The notes beneath the pieces were generated by a model. It searched no databases, was not told where the DNA came from, and saw only the letters and a program-made list of their open reading frames with translations. A DNA stretch of 63,033 nucleotides from Planctomycetaceae bacterium (GTDB lineage Bacteria; Planctomycetota; Planctomycetia; Pirellulales; Pirellulaceae): contig PKCN01000405.1 in NCBI GenBank assembly GCA_002862205.1, positions 1 to 63,033 on the forward strand, written 5' to 3'. The translations under genes were made by a program, and so were the position numbers. Shown here piece after piece: positions 35,773 to 44,418 of the stretch. Position 1 is the first letter of the stretch. Every line of letters starts with the position of its first letter.

Positions 35773-38373
35773 TTAGGCGGCTTTGCGATCGGAGTCGGTT
35801 TCCGTTGCGTCATCGCTGGTTTTGATCGTTGATGAAGAGCTTCGCTCACGACGCAGATCCCGGATCTTTTTCACGTGATCGTGCAACTGATTTTCGAGAT
35901 CCCGAATTCGATCTTGACCCTTTGCATTGGTATCAAGACTGTCTTCGAGTTCTTCACGCACACAACTGAGATGAGATCTCAATTCTGTCGCCTCCTGTTT
36001 CAATAGATCATGCTCTTTTTGCCCGGATTCGGCCGTTTTCAAGTCTGACACGAGGCGTTCCATATCGTGTTTCTGCTCGACAAGCTGACTTTTCTTCGCG
36101 TTGAGATCATTGAGCAGTGCATCGTGTCTTTCTGATTTGGATTGCAATTGCCTTTCCAATTCATCGATGTCTGTTTTCAGCTTAGCCTTTTCATCCTTTG
36201 CAGTTCTCGTGAGCTCAAGTTCAGTGACAAGCTGCTCGATTTCCAGTCGCTGCTGATCCCGTTTGCCTGTCATCATCGCCAGATCATCGACGACTGCATC
36301 ATGTTGTTGGGATCTGGCACTTAGTAGTGCTTTTAATTCAGATATCGTTGCGTCGCGCGCTTCGTTTTCTGTTTGCAGAGCTGTTTCCAGATTGTGAAGC
36401 TCAAGCGTCTTCAGTGATAGCGTGTCACTGATCTGTTTCGTTTCGGTGAGTTGGGTAGTGATTTGATTACCCAACCGACTGATCGTTGCTTCGAGCCCGT
36501 CCCGAGTATTGATAAGCAGATCGCGTTCCTGTTGGACTGTCTGCAACTCAGTGTTGGTTTGTTCGAACTGTTGAAGGCTCGCTCGTGATTGATCCAATCG
36601 GATCTGTAGTTGGTTTGCCTGATCGGCTGATTGCTCATGAGCTTTTGATAGCAGCGCGTTGTCACTTGTCAGTGAAAGAATGTCAGCCGACATTGATTCA
36701 ATTCGATTATCTTTCAGATGGATTTCTGCGATGGTCAGGGCGAGTTCACTCTGCGCCTCCTCATGAATCTGTTCAGCGCTGAGGATGGTGTTCTGGTGCT
36801 GGTCAATATCGTTGCAGAGCAGTTCGATTTCACTCTGTTTGTACTTCAGCTCCGATTCCAAATCGGGTAAGCGGTTGGCTTGTTCTGTCAGTGCAGCAAT
36901 TTGGTCAGCCTGTTGAAGGGACACACTTTCGTGGGCCGCGTTTCGTTCATGGTATTGTTGGATGGTATTCTGGGCTGTTTCCAACTGTAGCTGGGTTTCG
37001 TTCCATTTTTCGGTCTGTTGTTGCAGATCGGCAACTTTGGCATTTTCTGAGGCCAGTTGTGTTCTGGTTTCCGCCAGATCGAGAGCATGAGTGGCAGCTT
37101 CTTCACGAATGGCACAGAGGTCGCAGATTTGCTGTTCCTGGTGTTCTACCAGTTGTTGCAAATCGGTGAGCTTGGTTCGTAACGCAAGCTGTTTGGCATT
37201 GGCGTGTTCCAGATCAACCAACAATGCCGGTAAGCGCTCTTGGGACTGCGCGTGTTCACCCCGAGCGATGCCAAGAGCAAGATTGAGCTGTTCACATTCA
37301 GCAGACTTGATGCTGATTTGCGTTTCCAGTTCAGCAAGCTGGTTTTGGCAGCCATGATTGAATTGTTCGAGTTGGCGTCGATGTTCGTGCTCTTCCGTGA
37401 GCTGGTCGGTGGTGGTGTTGATTTTTTCTTCCAAGTCACAGAGTCTGATATTTTTCAACTCAAGCTCTGACTCACACTGCTCCAACGTCTGTCTTTGTTC
37501 TGAAAGTGAACTTGCCGCCGCGGCAAGATCATTGGCGAATTCATCTCGCTCGGTTTGAATCTGGGACGCCAAAGTCAGATCAGTTTCGAGTTGATCGAGC
37601 GTCTCCTGGCGGGCTTGTAATTGTTGCGCGAGCTGGTCTCTTTCGTTGCGAACTGCATCGAGATCTTTGCATCTTGCCACTAAATCCTGTTGTGTCTGCT
37701 GTAAAGATTCATTCGCCTCCCTCAACGTCTGTTCCCGGGTAGCCGTGCTTTGTTCCAGCTCTTTAATGCTTGTCTGCTGATCATTCAATTGAGATTGATT
37801 GGTGCCCAGCTGAGATCGCAACGTATCGAGTTCACAGTGGGCTTCTTCAAGTTCAGAAGCACATTGCCGATATTGCTGGTCCAGTTGTTCGAATCCTTCC
37901 TGATGCGCTTTGTTTTCCTTGACAAGAGTTGCCTTGTTTTCAATCAGGTCCTGCAATTGGTCAATGACCGTCTGATTTCTTTTTTCCTCACTTGCCAGTT
38001 GAATTTCCGCGTCATTGAGGGAATGACGGAATTGGTTCAATTCGTCCTGTGCACTCTTGGAGATTTGTTCCAGACGCTTGTTTTTTGATCGAAGAGTGGA
38101 GTGAGCCTGTTGCAGGATTGTTAAATCTTCGCTGGTTGAATCATGTTGTTTTTGAAGCTCCCTTAACTGGCCTTTGCGTTGTTTGAGCGAGCTGCGGGCC
38201 TTGATGTAACGTGATTCCAGATCAGGATCGCCATTATTTTTTTTTCCGCGTTCGCGGTACCAAAGCAGGTGGCCGAGCAATATACCGGCCAACAAAAACA
38301 ATGCTGCTGATGATACAGGCATGCCCAACAGTTGAACGGAAATACCAAACAGTTCGATCATTGAATGTTCCAT
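35773..38373 (-). CDS. membrane-anchored long coiled-coil protein
   Basis: The 866-residue protein has one N-terminal transmembrane helix (about 14-40, ending LLGHLLWYRERGKKN, basic after the helix) and then nearly 800 residues of continuous Glu/Gln/Leu-rich heptads. A short basic-acidic end follows (RDLRRERSSSSTIKTSDDAT). It has no ATPase motif, so it is not SMC. The basic residues after the helix predict a cytoplasmic coil that could reach more than 100 nm if unbroken. The function is unknown. An ATG at residue 5 is an alternative start. It lies in the same direction as the molybdoenzyme gene, 135 bases downstream of its stop. Confidence 0.8.
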   Translation of the reverse strand: MEHSMIELFGISVQLLGMPVSSAALFLLAGILLGHLLWYRERGKKNNGDPDLESRYIKARSSLKQRKGQLRELQKQHDSTSEDLTILQQAHSTLRSKNKRLEQISKSAQDELNQFRHSLNDAEIQLASEEKRNQTVIDQLQDLIENKATLVKENKAHQEGFEQLDQQYRQCASELEEAHCELDTLRSQLGTNQSQLNDQQTSIKELEQSTATREQTLREANESLQQTQQDLVARCKDLDAVRNERDQLAQQLQARQETLDQLETDLTLASQIQTERDEFANDLAAAASSLSEQRQTLEQCESELELKNIRLCDLEEKINTTTDQLTEEHEHRRQLEQFNHGCQNQLAELETQISIKSAECEQLNLALGIARGEHAQSQERLPALLVDLEHANAKQLALRTKLTDLQQLVEHQEQQICDLCAIREEAATHALDLAETRTQLASENAKVADLQQQTEKWNETQLQLETAQNTIQQYHERNAAHESVSLQQADQIAALTEQANRLPDLESELKYKQSEIELLCNDIDQHQNTILSAEQIHEEAQSELALTIAEIHLKDNRIESMSADILSLTSDNALLSKAHEQSADQANQLQIRLDQSRASLQQFEQTNTELQTVQQERDLLINTRDGLEATISRLGNQITTQLTETKQISDTLSLKTLELHNLETALQTENEARDATISELKALLSARSQQHDAVVDDLAMMTGKRDQQRLEIEQLVTELELTRTAKDEKAKLKTDIDELERQLQSKSERHDALLNDLNAKKSQLVEQKHDMERLVSDLKTAESGQKEHDLLKQEATELRSHLSCVREELEDSLDTNAKGQDRIRDLENQLHDHVKKIRDLRRERSSSSTIKTSDDATETDSDRKAA

Positions 38374-38508
38374 CTTCGCGGGTTCGCGCCGTGCGCGCAG
38401 CGGTATCCAGTGTGTGAATCACGCTGATAGCATGAATTGTCCTTGCGCGTCGACGGTGAATTTCAGGCCCTTGTTTCACCAAACCTGTGTGAAACACGTT
38501 TGGTGAAT

Positions 38509-40704
38509 TCAGCCGGAGCGATGTGAGGCTGGGACGACACGCACGACCACACCTTTGAAAGCAGGGGTTTTGCTGCTCGGGTCGGCATGTCGAGAAACGA
38601 GGACGTTAGCCTCGGGAAAATACATCAGGGCGTTGCCTGGTCGAATCGATTCGTAGCTTCTGGCCATAATATTCGCCAGACTTCCCGTGTCACTTATCAC
38701 TTCCACCTGTTCTTCGTGTTCCAGTCCCAGCCGCGTGAGGTCATCGGGGTGCATCAAGATGATGTCTCGGCGGTTCTGATTTCGATACAGGTCTTCTTCC
38801 TCGTAAACAACGGTATTGAATTGTCCTTCGCTTCGGACAGTCATCAGGCGTAATTCCTGATCGTTCCGGCCTTTGAGTTCAGGAATGGCATGTGTGTGCA
38901 GATTTGCCCGACCATCGGCGGTGGCGAAGTTTGGTTCGTGAAAGGTTCGTCCGCCGATTTGAAATTCTTTTCGTGTTTGATCGATGTCGGCGATCTTGTC
39001 ATATCCGGGGACCACATCGGCGATCCATTGCCGAATGGTGCTTGTTTGCTGCATGGTCTTCCAGTCAATGCCGGTTGCGTCAGGTAGCAGACGATTGCCA
39101 AGTTCGGCAATCACATCGACTTCACTTCGCGGTCCCGGTAGCCGTCGCGGACCTCCATCACTCAGACGTACATAATTGAACATCGATTCCTGAGTGGTGG
39201 GTGTCGATTCTTCGTCACGGGCGAGCACCGGCAGAATGTAAGTTTCGGCAGCCAGTCCATTCACATGGCCTGTATTCATGGTCGTGCTTAACATCACGCT
39301 CATGTCCAATCGTGAAAGTGCTTCTGCAGCAAATCTTGAATCCGGGTTGGATCCAAAGAGATTGCCACCAAGCGAAAATCCAAACGACAGCTCATATCTG
39401 CTGGCTGCTTCCATGCACTCCAGAGTGTCTTTTCCCACCGTTGTGGGGAGCTTGACTTGATATTTGTCCTGCAACGCGTCAAAAATCTGTGTCTTCAGTT
39501 TTGGGGTCACGCCCACACTGCCGATTCCCTGCACATTGCTGTGTCCTCGAATTGGCATCAGGCCGCATCCGGATTTACCAACCATGCCACGGCAGAGCGC
39601 GAGATTTGCAACGGCCTGTACATTCTGGACACCGTGTGCATGGTGAGTGATTCCCATCGTCCATGCAAAGATGCAACGTTGGGACTGGGCGTAGACTTTG
39701 GCGATGTTTTCAATTTCGCTACGTGGCACACCTGATTTCGTCTCAATCTCTTCCCAAGTAACCTCTTCGAGTCCTTGTCGCCATTGGTCGACGTCATTGC
39801 AGTGTTTTTGGAGGTACTCTTCATCCATCGCGTCCAGTTTGCTGACCGCTTTGGCGAGTCCCCACAGCAGTGCCAAATCGCCGCCAATGTGGGGTTGGAC
39901 ATAATGGCTGGCTATCTTTGATCCTTTCAACAGGGAAATAGGATCACTTGGAACCCGAAACTTCAACATCCCGGTTTCGCGTACGGGGTTGATCACAATG
40001 ACCTTGCCGCCCCGACGCCGTAGATGCATCAAACTGGTCATCAACCGAGGATGATTACTTGCCGGGTTGCCACCAATCACAAACACGCAGTCGGCCTGGT
40101 CCACATCTTCCAGAACCACGGTGGCTGTGCCACTTCCAACTGCTGTTTGAAGTCCCACGCCACTCGCTTGGTGGCAGTAGTAACTGCAATTGTTGATGTT
40201 GTTGGTACCGTAGACTCGCGCCATCAGTTGCAACAGAAAGCCCGCTTCATTACTGCTTCGTCCGCTGAAATACCAGAAGGAGCGATCCGCTTTGATTTGC
40301 TGGAGTTTTTCAACAATGGCAGCATAGGCGTCTTGCCACGTGACTGTTTCGAAGTGTGTGGCGCCTTTGCGGTACCGGATCGGATGAACCAGTCGACCCA
40401 GATGTTCCAATTCACGGGGCGAACGTTGCTTCAAATCGTTGATCGAGTTTTGTTGCCAGAATGTCGGTTCAATGGCAGGTTGCATGTCAGCAACCATGGC
40501 TTGCAGTGATTTCTTGCAGACCTCAGGGAAAGATCCTGTTTCATTGACCATGCCACCTTTTTGGCCACCCATCCCCAAAGCACAAGTCTTACAGGAGTTG
40601 CGGGTACGCATGGCTTTGTAAAGCTTCCACAGTCCACCCACTTCCCGGCCTTTTTTCCAGGTGTACTGTATCGCTCGAAACCCGCCCCCGCTGCCAACTT
40701 TCAT
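38509..40704 (-). CDS. FdhF/YdeP-family molybdopterin oxidoreductase
   Basis: The 731-residue protein belongs to the molybdopterin enzymes related to formate dehydrogenase H and YdeP. The N-terminus has SCKTCALGMGG and a third Cys 21 residues on (PEVCKKS), a reduced iron-sulfur motif. The cofactor-binding core has FWYFSGRSSNEAGF, VIGGNPASNHPRLM and GITHHAHGVQNVQAVANLAL, and the C-terminal dimethylsulfoxide-reductase-like barrel has LMTVRSEGQFNT. Its substrate is unknown; YdeP is linked to acid tolerance in E. coli. I chose the ATG at 40704 with AAAGG 7 bases upstream, rather than the TTG at 40722. No fdhD or electron-transfer partner is adjacent. Confidence 0.9.
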   Translation of the reverse strand: MKVGSGGGFRAIQYTWKKGREVGGLWKLYKAMRTRNSCKTCALGMGGQKGGMVNETGSFPEVCKKSLQAMVADMQPAIEPTFWQQNSINDLKQRSPRELEHLGRLVHPIRYRKGATHFETVTWQDAYAAIVEKLQQIKADRSFWYFSGRSSNEAGFLLQLMARVYGTNNINNCSYYCHQASGVGLQTAVGSGTATVVLEDVDQADCVFVIGGNPASNHPRLMTSLMHLRRRGGKVIVINPVRETGMLKFRVPSDPISLLKGSKIASHYVQPHIGGDLALLWGLAKAVSKLDAMDEEYLQKHCNDVDQWRQGLEEVTWEEIETKSGVPRSEIENIAKVYAQSQRCIFAWTMGITHHAHGVQNVQAVANLALCRGMVGKSGCGLMPIRGHSNVQGIGSVGVTPKLKTQIFDALQDKYQVKLPTTVGKDTLECMEAASRYELSFGFSLGGNLFGSNPDSRFAAEALSRLDMSVMLSTTMNTGHVNGLAAETYILPVLARDEESTPTTQESMFNYVRLSDGGPRRLPGPRSEVDVIAELGNRLLPDATGIDWKTMQQTSTIRQWIADVVPGYDKIADIDQTRKEFQIGGRTFHEPNFATADGRANLHTHAIPELKGRNDQELRLMTVRSEGQFNTVVYEEEDLYRNQNRRDIILMHPDDLTRLGLEHEEQVEVISDTGSLANIMARSYESIRPGNALMYFPEANVLVSRHADPSSKTPAFKGVVVRVVPASHRSG

Positions 40705-41027
40705 CAAAACGCCTTTCGTCAAGTTGCAATCCTGGCTCTTCTTGTGCTGCCGATTGTCTCAGAAAACGGAGTGGTTGGCCATCAGATCAGGATCATGTGA
40801 GTTCGGCTTCGTTTAGTTGCCGTGTTGCGACAGCGACAGCCTTGCCGAGCGTGTGGGTTGGTCGTTTCGATTCAGCACTTCAACGACAGAAATGGTGCGA
40901 GCAATGATTGGAGAGTGATTCAAAATTCGGCCCGATTCGTCATTGGTTGCAAAGAGTCATCGGTTTGCAAAGAGTCATTGGACCCAAAGAGTCATTGGTT
41001 GCTGAGTGGCGATCACGGATTCGCTGT
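40705..41027. other. 323-base gap with tandem repeats
   Basis: No gene is seen. The right part holds the 17-18-bp tandem repeat at 40939-41005. The left part should carry the promoter of the molybdoenzyme gene, but no clear -35/-10 pair stands out. Confidence 0.5.
40939..41005. repeat. four tandem 17-18-bp repeats
   Basis: The units are GTCATTGGTTGCAAAGA (40939-40955), GTCATCGGTTTGCAAAGA (40956-40973), GTCATTGGACCCAAAGA (40974-40990) and a partial GTCATTGGTTGCTGA (40991-41005). The array is 22 bases past the end of the helical-protein gene. Confidence 0.9.
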
Positions 41028-42257
41028 TCAGGATCGCAAACTTTCGCCACGCGCGTGTCGAGCGAGCGTGTCCTGATATTTCTGTTTACCTTCTTCGACA
41101 GATTTACGGATTTCCTTGGCACTCTCTTCGGACTCTTTTCTCAGGTCGGCAATCATTTCAAGTGATTCAACCTGAAAACCGCTGATGGCATCAACGAGTT
41201 TTTGTACGGATTCCGGATTGATGGTGCTTCCGTACCCTGCCTTGAGTGCCGCGCGTTCGAGTTCTCTTCCCAAGTCAGCGATATCTTCAAGTCCTTTGTT
41301 GACTCCAGTCTTCATCGCCTCTGTTGCTTGAGTGACTTCATGGAGTCCATGTTGGCTGGTGTAGACGGTACCGAGAATGGTGAATACATGTTCGTTGGTT
41401 GTGAAGAATGTCACAGACCTTCGATACACCCGTTCCTTGACGTCATGGGTTTGTTTGAGTTTGGTAATCAGCGTTTCACCGACGTCGTAGCCAACTTCCA
41501 GATTTTCAGCGATGTCTTTTAGTAACTGGTAGGTCGCATCCTCTTTTTCGTAACTGTATCGAGCTTCATCCCGGCTCAGTTCAAGTCTGCTTTTCTCAGC
41601 TTCATCATCCCCGCTGTAAGAATCCAATGCTTCCTGAGTTTCACTCAAGGCAACTTTGGCCTGTTCGAGAATTGGTACTTGGGTTTCGAAGAGATCACGG
41701 GCCAGTATTTCTGCTTCCTTCAATGCGAAACGGAAATCAATGTACCCTTCCATGATCGCTTCTTCGCGTTTCAGCTGATCTTTGGTATCTTTTGCAACTT
41801 CGCTGTAGAGTTCGACGATTTTTTCAAATCGATCACTTGGTGTTCCGCGTCTCATCTTCATCCACCAGTTTGACACTTTTTCCGTGCCGCTGATTTTTCC
41901 ATCATCAAGTTGATTGATCAGCCTCTTGCTGTCTTCGCGGACGGAATCAAACATTTGGGTGATATTCATGTACCGGTCACCCACCGAGATTCCCTCGACA
42001 TTTTCGCGTACCAGAGCGTTGAAAGCACTCATATGCTGAATGACGTCGGCGATTGCCAGCACCTTGGCTTCGTCCAGGTGTTTGACATTTTCGAGCAGGC
42101 TGATGAGTTCCTGCGGTGCTGTATTCGAGCTGTCAACACCGAAATCCTTGAGGACGTTGACAGCCCGTCCGAGGTATTTGCGCATGGATGTTGAATCCTG
42201 AGCCTTGGCGCTGGAAGCATTTGGTTCAGGGGCAGGTTGTTGTGCTTGATCTGACAT
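41028..42257 (-). CDS. helical cytoplasmic protein, TelA-like in outline, unknown
   Basis: The 409-residue protein is almost wholly alpha-helical and has no signal or membrane helix. The order of a central KYxE-type coil, a Thr-Asn-Glu-His-Val-Phe-Thr segment (near 300) and a long helical end recalls toxic-anion-resistance TelA proteins, but the match is only in outline. The first 30 residues are Gln/Ala/Pro-rich. I chose the ATG at 42257 (GGAG about 12 bases upstream) because the earlier start at 42353 adds an unlikely segment. It is divergent, by 224 bases, from the DUF6384-like and coiled-coil genes, which suggests a shared regulatory region. Confidence 0.65.
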   Translation of the reverse strand: MSDQAQQPAPEPNASSAKAQDSTSMRKYLGRAVNVLKDFGVDSSNTAPQELISLLENVKHLDEAKVLAIADVIQHMSAFNALVRENVEGISVGDRYMNITQMFDSVREDSKRLINQLDDGKISGTEKVSNWWMKMRRGTPSDRFEKIVELYSEVAKDTKDQLKREEAIMEGYIDFRFALKEAEILARDLFETQVPILEQAKVALSETQEALDSYSGDDEAEKSRLELSRDEARYSYEKEDATYQLLKDIAENLEVGYDVGETLITKLKQTHDVKERVYRRSVTFFTTNEHVFTILGTVYTSQHGLHEVTQATEAMKTGVNKGLEDIADLGRELERAALKAGYGSTINPESVQKLVDAISGFQVESLEMIADLRKESEESAKEIRKSVEEGKQKYQDTLARHARGESLRS

Positions 42258-42481
42258 GACGGCAAATTCTCCGGGAAATAAGTTGTTGGAGAACCGGTAT
42301 TTCCGATCCATCTCAACAGATATTAGATTAGCGCGTGAACCGCATGGCTGCAATCAGCCAGTCAGTGAGAAGGGTGATTTCCGGGCAACTGGTGGTTTTC
42401 ACGCTCCCCGAATGCGGAAAACGTGCCGATTGAATAGACTACACACTGGTCAGGACCCTCCAACCCCGCTCCGCAAAGACC

Positions 42482-42904
42482 ATGGCTAATCAGTCTCAGG
42501 CCCAAGCAACAGCATCTTATCGACCCTCAGGCTTGGCTCGTAGGAAAACGAGCTCAATGCCTGAGGAGAGTTTATCTCTTCAAGAGACGTTGCGAGTCAT
42601 GGATGTAGCCCGCGAAATGCGGGACCAGCGGGAAACCGCCGAGGAGATGTTTCGCCGAGATGATCTGAGGCTTCAGTTACGGGATAAGCTGGTTCGCACT
42701 GCCCGCATGTCTGGTGATAATGTCACCGAAGCTGAAATTGAGTTGGCGATTGAGCAGTTCTTTGATTCTGCTCACAGCTATCAAGATCCCCAGCCCGGCA
42801 TGAAATCCCTTCTGGCGCATTGTTGGGTTTGGCGTGGTCGCCTGATTCTTGCAACTGCTGCGCTTACAACTGTCCTTGGTGGTCTTTGGTTCCTGTTTTT
42901 CTGA
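42482..42904 (+). CDS. DUF6384-like tail-anchored membrane protein
   Basis: The 140-residue protein has a polar N-terminus, a helical middle (LSLQETLRVMDVAREMRDQR at about 31-50, then a region of charged residues) and a single hydrophobic helix at the very C-terminus (LILATAALTTVLGGLWFLFF). The LxExLxxMDVxxxxR pattern resembles DUF6384 proteins, found near TelA-, PspA- and YjfK-type genes in other bacteria; that assignment is from memory and low in certainty. Tail anchoring predicts a cytoplasmic N-terminal domain. The coiled-coil gene follows after 28 bases. Confidence 0.65.
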   Translation: MANQSQAQATASYRPSGLARRKTSSMPEESLSLQETLRVMDVAREMRDQRETAEEMFRRDDLRLQLRDKLVRTARMSGDNVTEAEIELAIEQFFDSAHSYQDPQPGMKSLLAHCWVWRGRLILATAALTTVLGGLWFLFF

Positions 42905-42932
42905 TGTCCTATCGTTCAAGGTTACTTGCTAG

Positions 42933-44414
42933 ATGACGATTCCTGGTCCCACCGTGCATCAACAATTGATGGATGCATATAAACGCTTGACTGAGCAGTT
43001 GGAGACAGATCGGCAGAAGATGCATGGTGTGGATGAAGAGCATGAGCAACTTGATGCCGAACGTGATGCCGCTCTAAACAGTCTTGCTGAACATTATCTT
43101 CCTGAATTGACGGCTGATGCTATCTCGTCAACATGGCGTGAGGTTCAATCAGAAATATCGGCGATCCTGTTGCAAAAAGAGGACGAAGATCGACTGCTCC
43201 ACGAAAAACTGAAACAGCTGCATGAGAACCGGGTCATGGCGGAAGACACACTGGTGAAAGAGGGCAGTGTTTTGGACGCCGCGATTAGAGAGCAGAATGA
43301 AGTGTCATCGGCGGTAGAGAGGCGTTTGCAGGACGACTCCAGGTTTGTTGAGTTGGCAGATCGAGCAGCTTTTGCTGAAGTAGCACTGGAGAGAGCTGAA
43401 TCGAATCTCCATGAAATTGATCAAGATGCAGCTCGAAAACTACCCGCTTATCAATCCAGTTCGCTATTCCAATATCTGTATGATCGCGGTTATGGAGGCA
43501 AGGGTTACCGTAGCCGGGGATTGACTCGTCGCATTGATCGTTGGCTGGCGCGCTACATCGACTTCACAAAAGCCAGACAGGGTTATGATTTTCTGAAACA
43601 GACGCCAGATCAGATGCGAAAGATCATTGCGGATGATCGCCGATCACTGAACATTGTGATGGATGAATTGGAGCGTAAGCGCGATCATATTGCCAAAGAA
43701 TTGGACTTACCAGCGAAAATCAGTCTGACTGAAAAACTTACCAGGGAGCGTAATCAACGCCTCCAAACCATGGATTTCATTCTCGAATCCGTGAAGGAAA
43801 CAGAAGAACTCCTTCGTGACATTGCCGACCCACAAGGTTCACACTATCAAAAAGCCATTGAGATATTCCGTAAACAACTGCTCAAGTTCAAGTCGAGCGA
43901 TTTAAAGAGGCGGGCAGCAGCGACGAGGGGTGATTTGACGGATGATCAGATTGTGGCTCGGCTTTCGGGTGTTGAGTCTGAGCGAGGGGAACTGGAAGAG
44001 GCGACCCGCTATCGTCGTCATTTGCAGAAACAGAAACAGGATGTCATTGAGGAATTGGGCCGAGTGATTCAGCGTTTTCGTGCAGCTCACTTCGATTCAG
44101 CCCGCTCGCATTTTCTGGATTCACTCAGTATCGAGAAAGAGCTTTCCTACACCGAAGACGTAGAAGACGCACGCAAGCTATGGCAAAAGATTCGACGCTC
44201 CCAACGTTGGGGTGATCACGAGTCGGAAGAGGATACCGGAGGATCTTCACTGAAGCAGGTGCTTGTCAATGCAATGGGAAAAGCTGCTGGTGATGAGCGC
44301 GGAGAAGACGCACGTCGTGCTGGTTCGCGTCGCATTGAGTATGATTCGACGAGTGATGCACACTCGGTTGGTGGGGATTACACAACGGACAGTTCGGGTG
44401 ATCATTCCCGCTGA
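42933..44414 (+). CDS. coiled-coil protein, unknown function
   Basis: The 493-residue soluble protein has long charged helices at about 10-160 and 220-400, with a Gly/Tyr/Arg-rich break at about 185-200 (YDRGYGGKGYRSRGLTRRI). The last 60 residues are polar and Ser/Asp-rich and look disordered. It has no ATPase motif. It resembles PspA/Snf7 proteins only in being helical. The start follows the 140-residue gene by 28 bases. It ends 4 bases from the end of the convergent 626-residue gene. Confidence 0.65.
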   Translation: MTIPGPTVHQQLMDAYKRLTEQLETDRQKMHGVDEEHEQLDAERDAALNSLAEHYLPELTADAISSTWREVQSEISAILLQKEDEDRLLHEKLKQLHENRVMAEDTLVKEGSVLDAAIREQNEVSSAVERRLQDDSRFVELADRAAFAEVALERAESNLHEIDQDAARKLPAYQSSSLFQYLYDRGYGGKGYRSRGLTRRIDRWLARYIDFTKARQGYDFLKQTPDQMRKIIADDRRSLNIVMDELERKRDHIAKELDLPAKISLTEKLTRERNQRLQTMDFILESVKETEELLRDIADPQGSHYQKAIEIFRKQLLKFKSSDLKRRAAATRGDLTDDQIVARLSGVESERGELEEATRYRRHLQKQKQDVIEELGRVIQRFRAAHFDSARSHFLDSLSIEKELSYTEDVEDARKLWQKIRRSQRWGDHESEEDTGGSSLKQVLVNAMGKAAGDERGEDARRAGSRRIEYDSTSDAHSVGGDYTTDSSGDHSR

Positions 44415-44418
44415 GGCC

